Below, piece after piece: positions 18,568 through 31,657 of a stretch of DNA of 64,000 bases (position 1 is the stretch's first letter; the number at the start of each line of letters is the position of its first letter). The stretch is from Hypomesus transpacificus. Lineage: Eukaryota > Chordata > Actinopteri > Osmeriformes > Osmeridae. The notes beneath the pieces were generated by a model. It was given only the letters and a program-made list of their open reading frames with translations, made no database searches and was not told the DNA's origin. The stretch is taken from contig NC_061077.1 in assembly GCF_021917145.1 (NCBI RefSeq), positions 10,377,251 through 10,441,250 of the forward strand, written 5' to 3'. The translations under genes and the position numbers were made by a program.

Positions 18568-18991
18568 GGCAACACTTTACATTATGGTTACATTGACTAA
18601 TGTGTAACTACATAGTTATTGCATTGTGAAAAATTATTGTAGGGACAGGTCATAGGATTTGTCAATTTTCCATGAATTTAAATGATACCCAGTCTTAGCT
18701 ATATAGGTTATTACAAACATGTAAGAAGGTACAATTTGGGGCAGAGGTGTAAGGGCTAAGTGGATGTTTTGAAGGTTGTGTCACCAAAACAAGATCTCTG
18801 TTAACAACCATGCACTCCTGGAAGGCCCAACCTCCCCCATTCCAAGTTTCAGTTGGTTAATAATTTGTAGCACTAAACCGCAATGAAGTGTAACTACATA
18901 TAAACTTGTTATGTTCCTATGTAACTATGGAAAAAGTTATTGCTATCTAATTACATGGTAGGTTATGTAACCTTACTGTAAAGTGTTGCCC
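18568..18991. mobile_element. Non-autonomous inverted-repeat DNA element
   Basis: The left end 'GGCAACACTTTACATTATGG' matches the reverse complement of the right end ('GTAACCTTACTGTAAAGTGT', then TGCC) with only a few mismatches over about 24 bp. Subterminal 'GTAACTACATA' motifs recur inside both ends. The element is 424 bp with no coding capacity. No clean target duplication could be identified, so the superfamily is open. Confidence 0.6.
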
Positions 18992-19633
18992 GAATAAGTT
19001 TTGGGAAATAAATGTATGGACCTACTTCATGTAACTTAAAATAATCAAATGGCCAGTGTAACTTTATAATAGGATGATATGTGGCATGTATTACCATGTT
19101 CATTAAAAAAAGAAGAAAAAAAGCAAACTACATTTACTATGGTGGTACAATTTTATATTAGTAAATCCAACCAGCGTTGAGTAAATTAAGGATTTTTTCA
19201 CCACAAAATAATAATCTATTGGTCCAGATGTGCATTTGAATAAATGGATGAATTGTTGTTGGAGGGCCTTTTATCAGGCAAACTGAATTTCTGTCCAATT
19301 AAATCTGAGGTATATACAGTGTATGCTGAATCCCTCTCCTTGTTTATTTAATGTGTTAAACACATATATAGGTCTATATAAAGAAAACTGCTTCTTAACA
19401 GCAAAGACAGGGATTTATTGCAGATTTTTGAAGAAAGACTAAATATACTTTTTGCCAGTCTTGCACGTTATTCAAACTGAAGTATATTAAAAACTGGTCT
19501 CATGACTTGACACTATAACTTTAAGATGTTGAAGCCGACAGTCTCATATTCACATTTCAACATTGTTAAAGACAAAATAAATCTCTCAGTGCAAGTCTGA
19601 ACTCGATCTTGAATGTTAGATCCTTGAAATCTA

Positions 19634-21294
19634 CAGTGCCCTCCAAAAGTATTGGAACAATGAGGCGAATTCCTTTATTTTTGCTGTAGACTGAAAACAT
19701 TTGGGCTTGACATCAAATAATGAACGTGAGACCAGAGATCAACGTTTCAGCTTTTATTTCCAGGTATTTACATCAGGATCTGTTGCACAACTAAGAAAAT
19801 ATCACATTTTGTTTGAATCCACCCATTTGTCATGTGATCAAAAGTATTGGAACAGATATACTTAAAACATATTTAAGTGAATAAGACTTAATATTTAGTT
19901 GCAAATCCTTTGCTTTCAATAACTGCAGCAAGTCTGTGACCCATTGACGTCACCAAACTTTTGCATTCTTCCTTTTTGATGCTTTCCCAGGCTTTCACTG
20001 CAGCCTCTTTCAGTTGTTGTTTGTTTTGTGGGGTTCCTCCCTTCAGTCTCCTCTTAAGCAGGTAAAATGCATGCTCTATAGGGTTTAAGTCTGGAGATTG
20101 ACTTGGCCAGTCTAATACCTTCCATTTCTTGCCCCTGATGAACTCCTTTGTTGTTTTGGCAGTGTGTTTTGGGTCGTTATCTTGCTGCATGATGAAGGCT
20201 CTGCCAATCAGTTTGGTTGCATCTTTCCTTGAATTGGCAGACAAAATGTTTCTGTAGACTTCCGAGTTCATTTTGCTGCTGCCATCATGTGTTACATCCT
20301 CAATGAAGATTAATGAGCCCGTCCCAGAAGAAGCCATGCAAGCCCAAGCCATGACATTACCTCCACCGTGTTTCACAGATGAGCTTGTGTGTTTGGGATC
20401 ATGAGCAGTTCCTTTCTTTCTCCAAACTTTAGCCTTTCCATCACTTTGGTAAAAGTTAATCTTTGTCTCATCAGTCCATAAAACTTTGTCCCAGAATTTT
20501 TGAGGTTCATCTCTGTACTTTTTGGCAAATTCCAGCCTGGCCTTCCTATTCTTCTTGCTAATGAGTGGTTTGCATCTTCTGGTGTAGCCCTTGTACTTTT
20601 GTTCATGAAGTCTTCTGCGAACAGTAGATAGTGATACCTTCACTCCTGCCATCTGGAGGTTGTTGCTGATCTCACTAACAGTTGTTTTAGGGTCTTTCTT
20701 TACAGCTCTCACAATGTTTCTGTCATCAACTGCTGATGTTTTCCTTGGTCTACCTGTTCGACGTCTGTTACTTAGTACACCAGTAGTTTTCTTCTTCTTC
20801 AGGACATTCCAAATGGTTGTACTGGCTATGGCCAATGTTTCTGCAATGGCTCTGATTGATTTTCCATCTTCTCTAAGACTCACAATTGCTTGTTTTTCAC
20901 CCAAAGACAGCGCTCTGGTTTTCATGTTGTTTTCACCTCTGAATACAGTCTGCATAGACAAAACCTATCTTACCCAATCTGAACCTGAGTGTAGACATTC
21001 AGTGGTATTTATTGATTGAATAATGTATGTAATAGGACACACCTGGGCAACAAAACACACCTGTCAGTCACATGTTCCAATACTTTTGCTCACGTGACAA
21101 ATGGGTGGGTTCGAACAAAAAGGTGATATTTTCTAATTTGTGCATCAGATCCTGATGTAAATACCTGGAAATAAAAGCTGAAACGTTGATCTCTGGTTTC
21201 ACATTCATCGTTTGATGTCAAGCCCAAATGTTTTCAGTCTACAGCAAAAATAAAGGAATTGGCCTCACTGTTCCAATACTTTTGGAGGGCACTG
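19634..21294. mobile_element. Full-length Tc1/mariner transposon with IR/DR termini
   Basis: A complete 1661-bp element flanked by the TA target duplication (19632-19633 and 21295-21296). Its termini are CAGTGCCCTCC and GGAGGGCACTG. The inverted repeats are long, about 225 bp each, and nearly identical (roughly 14 differences by eye). Each arm carries the sequence 'CAAAAGTATTGGAAC' twice, once at the outer end and once at the inner end, which is the IR/DR arrangement of Sleeping Beauty-like Tc1 elements. The single transposase gene inside is uninterrupted. Close agreement of the two arms and an open frame indicate a recent insertion. Confidence 0.95.
19888..20925 (-). CDS. Tc1-family DD34E transposase, intact
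   Basis: Catalyses cut-and-paste transposition of the surrounding element in the nucleus. The 345 residues are the usual Tc1 length. The N-terminal part (residues about 5-110) is a paired-like helix-turn-helix DNA-binding region. It contains an AT-hook-like 'GRPRK' at 58-62. The DDE domain has Asp152 in 'LWTDETKINF', Asp249 in 'QQDNDPKHT' and Glu284 in 'SPDLNPIEHAF', with exactly 34 residues between the last two. The glycine-rich box 'KHGGGNVMAW' starts at about 185. All catalytic residues are present and no stop or frameshift occurs. The start chosen is the ATG giving 'MKTRALSLGEKQ'; another in-frame ATG ten codons upstream at 20955 is possible. Whether the protein is active cannot be told from sequence. 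Confidence 0.95.
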   Translation of the reverse strand: MKTRALSLGEKQAIVSLREDGKSIRAIAETLAIASTTIWNVLKKKKTTGVLSNRRRTGRPRKTSAVDDRNIVRAVKKDPKTTVSEISNNLQMAGVKVSLSTVRRRLHEQKYKGYTRRCKPLISKKNRKARLEFAKKYRDEPQKFWDKVLWTDETKINFYQSDGKAKVWRKKGTAHDPKHTSSSVKHGGGNVMAWACMASSGTGSLIFIEDVTHDGSSKMNSEVYRNILSANSRKDATKLIGRAFIMQQDNDPKHTAKTTKEFIRGKKWKVLDWPSQSPDLNPIEHAFYLLKRRLKGGTPQNKQQLKEAAVKAWESIKKEECKSLVTSMGHRLAAVIESKGFATKY

Positions 21295-24200
21295 TATGTA
21301 ATTGTTGTGGTGTGATACATTTCAGTTCATCAAGACCCACGTACAGTTTTGAACCTGGTGACCTTGTCTGTTTATATAGTCAGATGCATATACATTAGAA
21401 TGTGTTCCATTGCTGTGCAGAGTGTCTGTGTGCTTTGATTGTACCCTGTGGGACGCTGAACTGAATAGTAATTTACAGATAATTCTAACAAACAAAGAAA
21501 AGGACAGTCTGTTCGGAAATTCAAATCTATGCTCTTGAGGATTTAAACGTGAAGCAAATTACTTTTCTGAAAGAAAATGAAGTTCAGCTGAGGAAGGATG
21601 AAAGGTTTCCTCAAAATCTACTTGCTAGCACATGAGCCATCACATGGGATTTGGGACATTCTTTCAACTGACCACATTCAGTGAGGGTGTCTATATGATA
21701 CCGAAAGCAGGGTGTCTCACACCAGTGTACAGGGAATGTTGGAGAGGAGTCAGAGTCAGAGTTCAAATGTTTCAAGACAAACAAGGATCATCTTGAAATA
21801 TTGTTCAGATGTATGTTAAATCATATGGCACTGTTATAGGTCTTTATGTGATCCTTTAGGTGTGATATTTTCTATGTCAGAACCATTAAAGTGAAGTGTT
21901 AGGGAGAAGGTGACTGTGCTGACAAGAACGTCTCATCCTTACATTTCCATATTTTAATGTGCTTTGAGCTTGACTGTTGTTTCTTCCGGGACCAGCAATG
22001 ATCATAAATATCCCCTTCATGGATTGCAGGCATAAGCTCATCTAATGAACGGAGCTAATGAATCCTCACAAACAGGCTTTTATTCTCGTGTTACGATTCT
22101 TATTCAGCCAGGGCTTCTTGTGGCGTGAGCATCTCTGGGTGGGAGACGTTGAGCCCTTGGAGGTATTTACTGTGTGCATTCGTATTGGGAAAACTGTTTA
22201 ATCTCTCTCTCTCTCTCTGGAACATTCTAAAAAGATAATACCATTGAGTTCTTAGAGGGCTTATTCATCATAGTCCGGAAGCTTGTGTAGTTTAGACATA
22301 GTCATTTCTGGGTTAACATCTCATTTAAAGAAGATGTGAGGAAGTGTTGAAACTGGATAATTTGATGTTAAAGGTGCATCCGTATGAAATGAAAATTGCA
22401 TTCAGTCCCATTTGGAGTGGGAAGGCGCTTCACCAGCACGTGTTCAGGATCATGACAGTGGAACAGGAAGGAGCACCATCACAGCAATCCACAAACCCTC
22501 TGTGACAAGGAATCTCTGTATTGCTTGCCTTTGAAGGCCAGCTCGATGACAGCAACCTTTTAAGTACTTACCAGGAGTGTGCCAGGGCCTTTGTGGGCAG
22601 GGAGTGCTTCCATTTCACCCGCCACCGAAGTGAGGCGGCAACGCCAGCGCCGGGGCACACAGCTGTTGTCATGGTTTCAGCCAGTGCCTAGATAGCGTAA
22701 GGATGATGCATGTCTCACTTGACAAACTAAGCACTGATGAAGGCTGTCTTTTTATTTGTTGACACAGAAAAATGTTATTTTTAATATATTCCAAGCCCTT
22801 GGGGGACGTCCTTCAATCAATGTTTTTATCAGTGTGAATTGGACACAGGATGAATTTGGGAAGGCAGTAGTGTAACTTGAAAGAGAACTGGCTTCCTGCA
22901 TCTATTTTAATCATAGCTGTCTTTAATGGTAATATCCCTTATGGTCCATGCATTGACAGCTGATCTTCCAAAAACACTTTATTTCAATAGAATGGCTTGT
23001 TTGTGCCCTGTTCTAGTTTCCTCGTCAGATAACTCTCATTAGCTCTGCAGTACATGCTCTTTAATGCAACTACATAATGCATTCCTGAGTTCAATCAAGT
23101 CAACTATTTCACAAAGGTCATAAAATAATAATATGCTTGCTTCATGATAATCAAATAAACATAGGCATTCATAAGTTTGGCATTATTAGCCAAAAGTGAG
23201 TCAGACATTAAGCGCCTATTGTGTGGAAAACAGTTTCTAAAACATAAAATTTGATATATGCAAAATTATTATATTTCTGCAGTGCACACCACTACAATAG
23301 AGAAGTACTGTATGTAAATAAGCTAGTTAACGGCATGGCTGGTTACTGGGTCTAGGGATTTCAAAGCCATGTGTGCATGCAGTGCAATCTCTCAGAACAC
23401 CTCTGTGACTGCAGCAGTCTGGCTCTGATTTTAGAATGGCAATGAAAGACTGATTTGGCCTCAGTGGCCCAATGACTGACAAGGCTGGAGTGACTGAAAC
23501 ACACAGAGTATGTGATCATCTTTCAGTCTGTACATTTCACACCTTGCCTTTTGCATGCTTCCAGCCATGATGTGACTGGGTGTGCTAGTTTAGCTACTGT
23601 TGTTCAATCAAAGTCTATTTGAGGAATGGATGAACTTTCTTGTTTAGGCCATTCTTGTGTGTAACAGGTTTTTGCAGGGGTCTTGTGGTTTCACTTAATG
23701 CATGTTAGTACTTTGCTTCATGGATAAACAATTATGTAAATAAACATTGGTACACAGCACCTAATCTCTGCTACCACTGGTGGTAATCTAAATGTTGCAA
23801 GATAACACTTTTCAATCAGTATCCTGTCAGAAAACAATGTAAAAGAATATCCATAGAACCATGGTCTGAGGTTGATAACACACGTATTCAAATACAAATC
23901 TGTGAGGGTGCATGGGTACAGGGAATTTTTCCTTTCAGTACAAAGAGCTGTGGGTTTGATTCCCGCCACAGGAACCTCATATTTGTCCTGTGTATTTACT
24001 ATATTACTAAGTAACTAAAAAAAATGTTTTTATTGTTACATAAGGTACACATTTGAATTGGGAAATCCTTACAAGGTGACATCACAAAAAACTGAAAATA
24101 AACTCTCTAAAAATCTCTAAAATAAACTTTCATTAATTAGAAAAGTTGTATTGTTCTGCATCCAAAACATTTGTTTTGGATTGCAGCATCAGAGCTTCTC

Positions 24201-24830
24201 CAAGCTGTGTGTATTTTCAGTGATATGGAACAATGTGGATGCTCCGTTCCATCACCTGTTCAAAGCAACATCTAGAACAACATCTACCAGCCATTTGTCC
24301 CAATTAGGCCCTAAACCCGGAGACTATCATGCAGCAATCTTTTGCTCTGCTACATCTGCTTGCTAATTTGCAGCAACATGGAAAATCAGCATGCAGCTTT
24401 TTGTAGAGGATGGTGTAATGTTTGAGTGTTGTTGAGTACAAGATTCCATGTTGACATAAATTAATGTGCAGTACAGTATATACACCACTATATCTACCGC
24501 ATATTGTATACTGTATTTTGCCGACCAAAACTTACATTTTATTAAAACTTTACAGTAACATGCAGACTTTTATGATTGAGAGATGATGTTTGGCATTAGC
24601 CATCATTCCCTTCAGCCATCATGTACTTCAGGGTTCATCTGCAGTACACAACTTATTTTGATGATATTAACCACAAATGGCATGCAAAGCTTTTAAGATT
24701 CTGTAGCATTTCAGATGGATGCATTTGAGAGCAGGCTGATTTGCATTATGAAAGGTGATGGGCTCTTGGCTAATGGTGATCTGACTGGCAGAATGAAGAG
24801 GAGCTCCTATTGTCTCGCTCAGTTTGTGCC

Positions 24831-24973
24831 AAGAGAGAGAGATTGACAGAGAGAGAGAGATGGAGAAAGAGAGATGGAGAAAGAGAGATGAAGAAAGAGA
24901 GAGAGAGAAGGAGAAAAGAGAGATGGAGAAAGAGAGATGAAGAAAGAGGGAGAGATGGAGAAATAGAGAGAGA
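24831..24973. repeat. Purine-rich (GAGA / GGAGAAAGAGA) repeat
   Basis: Imperfect GA-rich tandem units such as 'GATGGAGAAAGAGA' on the plus strand. The apparent open frames on both strands (Arg/Glu-rich and Ser/Leu-rich) come from base composition. Confidence 0.9.
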
Positions 24974-27900
24974 CAAAAGGACTTCTTTTTGACTGACATG
25001 GTGGCTCACATAAGATTCAAATCAAAAGTGCATTAGTGGAACTGATGGACAATAAGCATGTTACTTGTGAAGGAGTATGAATATATAAAGTGACTGTCAG
25101 CTGGAATAGACGGGACAATACAGCAGAAAGTCTGATTTTGAATGAGGATATCAATTAGCAATAATCCATCTAATGACCTTTCATGATTTATCTGAAGGCA
25201 AAAGGGGTTAGAGCTGAGAGGTTATGAAGGGGAGTTGCTTGACCTATCATCTGTATTTCAAATAATCACTTGTGGAGACGAGGCTGGGTTCTGTGTTGCT
25301 GCCACCATTATCTAGCATGTGGAACTGTGCTCTTCTGTGTCTGCAAACAAAGCTGTGGGGGTCATGACTAGGCTGAACTCCTACTGGTTGTACATTTTCT
25401 CTAAAATGAATCCACATGACATTTTAAAACAGTTGGGAGTTTGTATACCAGCCCATTATCGGATTGCATGGCTTCATTGTCATCAGTCATAATTTTTGGT
25501 AAGTTCTACATCACTTTTATGGTTGTTTCTGTTATATCTGATGAGCGGGGGGTCCTTGACATTATGATTTGCTGATTGGTGCTTGAGTGGTATACAGATG
25601 CACTTGGAACATTTAGAGCTCTTGTGCAACTTCAATTTATTAGAGTAATCAAACATAAACCATATGCCGTTTTCCTGTGACTCATTTGAACTAATTTGAT
25701 AAATTATTGAATGAGTAATGCACTTAGAGTAGCAGTTTTCTTACTTTTGTCTATGGTTGCATATAATACCAAAGACTAAGAATCGTTTGCTCTAGCCTCA
25801 AGTGGGAGGTAACAAAGCACATATTTGTATACATCATGATGTATGTTGTTTTTCTTTGCTTAACAGTTATCATTTAATATGTGGCAAAGAGTTTCACCAT
25901 GTTGTTGAAACTGTCTTTGCATAGTTGGCTAAAATCATTGTTTTTTCTATCAATCCAGTTCGAACCTCTCAAGAAACAGGATTCCTGTACAAAATGTGCT
26001 TTTCATCGAGTTCAGAAATAATTAAAATAATACCCTCTTCTTCAATCACTTTGCTTTCAAAAGTGCTTCTCAATCATAGTTTTGATTGACTGATGCAAAC
26101 AGACCTCTTGGCTTATTCCCGCAGCAGGTGCTTTGCACTTCAAAAAACTCTGACTGTATTAAACAAAGTACTTATAAATCAATCGTAATACAGCATTTAA
26201 TTAAAATGTTCTCAACAAGACATACAGTAGTCTGATTGCATTCAAATTTCACAAACTCAAGAATACATGAGTAATAGTACTTTTAGAATTGAGATAAAAC
26301 TCAGAATTTCATCAAGTGTTGGATATCAAGGTTTAAATTTGAGCCATCGAATAATTTACCCTTATACAGGTAGTTCAATCAAAGGAAACATTGTTCTCTT
26401 TTCTCCTTTCTCTGTCTCAATGTTTGAATTCTGTCCTATTGGTCAAAGGATAACTGTATGCCTTGAGGGGAGACAATCTGGCATGAAAGCTCAACCAAAA
26501 AGTGCACTGAACCATTGTTGTCTTACAACAGTGGTATTTCTTCTGTTTTTGTAAAGATGTATACCACTGTGCTGGTCACGTCAGGTTGGACATGGAGTGT
26601 GGGTCAAATCCTAAGTAGGTGTGTTCTTGTGAAGAACTCATATGATGATACAAACTTGTTTTTGACAACAAATTGGTGTAACTTTCTATCTATCGTACAG
26701 CTATGAGGGTCACATGTTTTAATTCTCATTCTATATACTGAGCCACGACCTGTCTCCTTTTCCCAGTAGCAAGACATTAGAAGGCCTTTACCAGCAGGCA
26801 CGTCACTCACAATAACACATTCCAGACATTATGTGGTAACTCACTCACCATGGCTAAGGTTTTGCTGCATGAATATCTCACCCCAGTCATGACAGAATCA
26901 CAGTCTAGAATGTCCTTGGGACAACCATCCGAGGCATTGCCAGAATGTTCTCATAATAGAAATGATGATGCATTTTTAATCAGGGAAATAACTTTGCTCA
27001 GTCTTCCACTGTTTCAATCGTGTTTTAGGTTGTGGAATCTATTTCTTGTTTACCCTATTAAATATGCATTACATAGAGAGACTTGCTAAAATATATCACT
27101 TGCTATGATGGGATTTCAAATGGTTGGATTATAGTTATCAATCTCATAGTCATAATTTAATTCCTATCTTTTTATCTGAGGGTCAGAATATTGTCACGAT
27201 ACCATGCATACAACATCACTGAATATAACACCAAGGAAACAACCTCATTGGAATCCATTGGCAACACATTTTCCAATCAATATATTGTAATTAGGCTTGG
27301 AGAACTGTGCTACACCATTGCTGCTCTCTGAGGCTCAACATGCCCCTACATTAATATGGTGTTTAGCAAGTTAGAGGCAATCGAAAATGTATCCAGTTCA
27401 TTGTGTTGTTTTTGCCAGAGTTCTCTACAATGTCATTGTCCTTCTACTTGTTAAAGACCCTGCAGCTTCATAGCAATGAAAACCGAAACACTTGCTGATA
27501 AGGAACACAACCTGACAATAGTTTTTCATATATATCACACTATAACTGTAAAAGGCAATCAATCAATGCCTAGTGGTTGAAGACTGAAGTATTTAAATGA
27601 GATAACTCATTGTACAGTCAAGAGGCTCAGTACACAATTCTCATTCAATTTACTATTTGAAAAATCACAACACATGTTATCAGTGATTAGCACATATTAT
27701 GTAAATGAATATGACTCAGCACCATGTCACAAAAGAAACAACAGAACAAATGCTGGATGTCCTGCTCTCTGGTCCTGTTCACGCGACTAGTCTGTTAGTT
27801 ATTGTATATTGGGGAGATTTTTTAGGGTAGATAAAAATGTGTTGGTTTCAAGTGGTGCAGAGATCCTTCATCCAACAGTTTAATTCATATTCTATAGATG

Positions 27901-30900
27901 AAGTACTGATCAAGATAATAAAGGGAATTGAAAAGCTTTCAAGTAGCTTTCAGTTTATCTTTATGAATGAGTCATATTGACCTGACTGTCCCTATGTTTC
28001 TGTCTACTCTCACTGATACATCCATCAAGTGGTTTTCTTGTAATGCTGCAGAAGGAGATTGTAAGTGTAGAAGAGGTTTGGAACTACACTCAAGAACTAC
28101 AAGATTCAGTTCAATAATCCCTTATTGCAGTGACAGATTCAGAGCAGACTTATGGTCTGTAGTGTAGCCTTGGCCTTAGTTAGTGTTGGTCCCTACGGAA
28201 ACTATTTGATGGATAATGCTTCACCAACATCTTTTAGTTCTCAGCAGCTTTTCCATAGTCATGAATCTGTTGATGAGGAGGAATAAGGCAGGAAGGAAAC
28301 CTGCTGTGTGGGGTATAAAAAAGGCTAGGCCAGGAGCAAGCTGTATGGTGACTTGGCAAGAAACACAATCACTGTCCACCAACAATGAAGTCTCCAGAGG
28401 AAAAAGAAACATCCCTATTCTGAAGGACTTGGACTTCTCTGCCAAACCTGGAAGATGGTGTCTTTGCAGAAGCAGAGCAGACAGTTCTCCTTTATGTGTG
28501 GAACACAGATTAGTAAATATCCTTCTGTGTGTTTGTTCTCTGTAACTGGCTCCCAACCAACTGTTCTGCTTTTTCGGGGTAATGATGTATTTTTCAACCA
28601 CAACTGTAAAATCAGTGGACTGGAGCTACTAGTTGTTTTTCATCTGGTCAATGAAGGACAGGGAGACAGTCAGGTAATGGGGGTGAAGGCTTATCTCAGT
28701 TGCAGTGCAAAGTGGGATTGTTATGATTGACGAGGTTGATGTAAACTGTGACTAAAGATACAACGCAAATTTTTGATCAAATACATCTTCGCCATTGTCT
28801 TGTCTTGGATGGCTATTTGAGATATATACAACATTTTTGTATTACCAGTTCACCTGTAAGCATATTATAGCAAGGTTTTAGGGACAGAAATGACAAAGAA
28901 ACAGCAACAAATTATTATGTGCAGCTCATGGGCATGGTGTTTGAATAAGAATGAATTAATATTTGTGAAAACCCGGGCTTGATTCTGTTGTTTAATTGTT
29001 CTACAATAGTATTTCCTCAGCCTCTGTAACCGGAGGTAGTAATCCCATAAGGACTGAACATAGACACGCTGTCTCCACATAAGCTCATTCAATTCTCCCA
29101 AGATCTGTCACTGTCTATTGTTTTTATTAGTTTTGGTATATAAAAAAAAAGTAATTTAAAAATTTGAGTCAGATAATTAAAAAGCCTGCTAAATCCACTC
29201 CCTGAAGATGATGGAGCCCTCTGCAGTGTCTGCTGCTGTATCACATCACTGAGACTGCAGGCAGAATCAATTTCCAAAGCAAGTAACCTTGTAACTGCCT
29301 GATTGAACTCTGGGTATCAATGATATTATCCTGTTTAAATAGCAATAGCGCTTTCAACAGACAACAGTCCTAAAGTAACACTAGTGTTGAGAATGGGGCC
29401 ATGGTAAGCTTGAAATCATCAGTCATCATCATCGTCTTCAACCGAGTGTTATGCTTCCTTAATGGTATCTACATTATATTATTTTGCTTTATATTTAGCA
29501 GCACATTTACGTCAGTAAGAATTAGTTTGACAGATGTATGATGTTGGCCTTCTGAGGACAAAAATTGAACCAATGTGTTGCCCTTGTGCTACTGAACTGG
29601 CATAGGCACTATGGATTGTTTATAAATATCATGTACCTTTGTCAAACTGTCAAACATCTAATATCCTTGATAAATGTCATCATGAAAAATGTAAGTTGTT
29701 GTTCTGTCAAGACCCATTAGGTCTGCTATCTCACATTCCAAGTCAGTCAATACTGTGTGTCTGCTCCATTAGAATCACTTTAGGAATCATGGTTCACCTT
29801 GACACTGGCTGTAGTCATATGTCTTCTTCTGAGAGCAGCCAGTACTCGCTTTCCAGGGAGGGAGTGGTAACAAGGCTGCATTTTCTTTGGAGGAATGCTT
29901 TTTCTCGTCAATGTTTCAGTGTCTCTCTGTACCACCCAATATACACTATATCAGCCAGCACAATATGGCAGATGCTATCATCACACTGTTGCTGGTTTGA
30001 TGAGCCACACTACAACATTACACACTGATCTCTAATGTACTCCATTTGATCATAGACTTTGTCCCCAGAGTGGCAATTTGTATATCTCCAAACGATAGAT
30101 TACCACACATTTAAAATCAAAGATGAAAACAAGAATTCAATACAGTGACTGCAAAAAGGTCAATAGCAGTGATAGTAACTATGATGAAGGATGATGTTCA
30201 GGAGGGTGTATTGTGGCTGAATGGTTCGTTACTTCTTTATTTAGGTAGTTGGTGTTCAAGTGACTCCTCAAAGCCATTGCAAATCCCCATACTAAAGTCA
30301 GGCGTTTTTACAATGGCTTAGGAACCACCCACAAGAACCCAGCATCGAAATCTTGACCCTTTATGCATGACTTCACAAAGAGGCTGATTGGTTGTAGGAA
30401 CGGTGTAAAGTAGTTAAGACTACAGCCATGAAAATCTCTCCATATTAGCATCAACTTAATGGTTATGGTCCATTTCTCATCTGTTTTGAACCAGACATGC
30501 TCTTCTCTTTATTAATTTCCTGTGACACGTCTTCACTGAGGCACGTTAGTCTATGAATCACTTTTAAATACTTTTTGTGACTTAAGGATTTTAACAGTTA
30601 CTGCAGGCTGTGATAAGAATGTTTTGTTCCATGTTGAACTTCTTTATAGAAAACTTGGCAAATCGATTTAACAGAGTAAAGCCTTTTACTCTTCTAGACA
30701 ACACAGTAAATATTACAACATACATTTTTGCAGTTGTGTCCAATTATTTATTTCACTAAAACGTCTGAGTTGGCCTCTGGTCAGGGCCCAGGAAATGAGT
30801 CTGCTGTCTGGGACATTCATCCACCAGGGTTATGTTGATGTGAACACTCATTCAGTAATGAATCATTAACAATTCAAAACGTATTTATTCACATATTCAT

Positions 30901-31589
30901 ATTGACCAGTATTTTCATTTGTAAGTTTCAATGCAGTGTGATAACAAGAAGGAGCCTAATTGTAGTTTACTTTTAATTTGGAAAGCACAGTAGTAGCAGT
31001 ATTCACTCTGTCCAATATGGTTAATATTTAATGCAAATAATCTAGTTAGTAAGATCTCCCCTGTTTCACATATTATACCTGTTAAGGTTTCTACAGTATG
31101 TGCTGTGCTCTAATGTGTTCCTCTTTGAGAAAAACATATTCATCATTTTTGAACCATGCAGTGAATGGACAAATTGACCAATTATTTAGAGAAAGTGCAT
31201 ATTCTGCAGAATGCCAGCTCCTAAATGTGCAGAATTGGGCATTGCTGGATGAGCTATCCATATACATTGTAACTTGGCATGCTTTTGTTACTCAAGGGTG
31301 ATTTAATATTTAGAGTAATTGGCCAGGTGCTAGTCACTGTTGTGAAGTTTAACTGCAAAGCTAATAAGGAAGTGCAGGAGTACACAACAAAGATGGAAAG
31401 TGATTATATGAGAGTCTGGTGATTGGCCTAAGATGATGCATGATCTAAACAAATGCACTTCGAGCTCCAAGACAACAGCAGTACACTGTTCTATTTCATG
31501 GATGTTGTTTATCTCAGTTTTATGCTACTTTCTAATATGGCACAGTATACAGAATGTGTGTTTAGGTTGGTTGAGAGGCAGTTCTATAG

Positions 31590-31657
31590 GCGTATGTGAA
31601 GCCCTCTGTGACATTGCTTGTAAAAAGGGCTATACAAATCAATTTTGATTTAATTAA
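31590..31657 (+). repeat. L2-type LINE 3' tail
   Basis: 'GTGAAGCCCTCTGTGACATT' followed by 'GGGCTATACAAATCAATTTT' resembles the 3' ends of vertebrate L2-clade LINEs and the SINEs that use them. No ORF2 remains next to it. Confidence 0.55.

Noticed and set aside
20660..21019. Plus-strand 119-codon open frame
   Set aside because: Antisense shadow of the Tc1 transposase gene.
24667..25009. Ser/Leu-rich and Arg/Glu-rich open frames
   Set aside because: Produced by the GA-rich simple repeat; no splice or start context.
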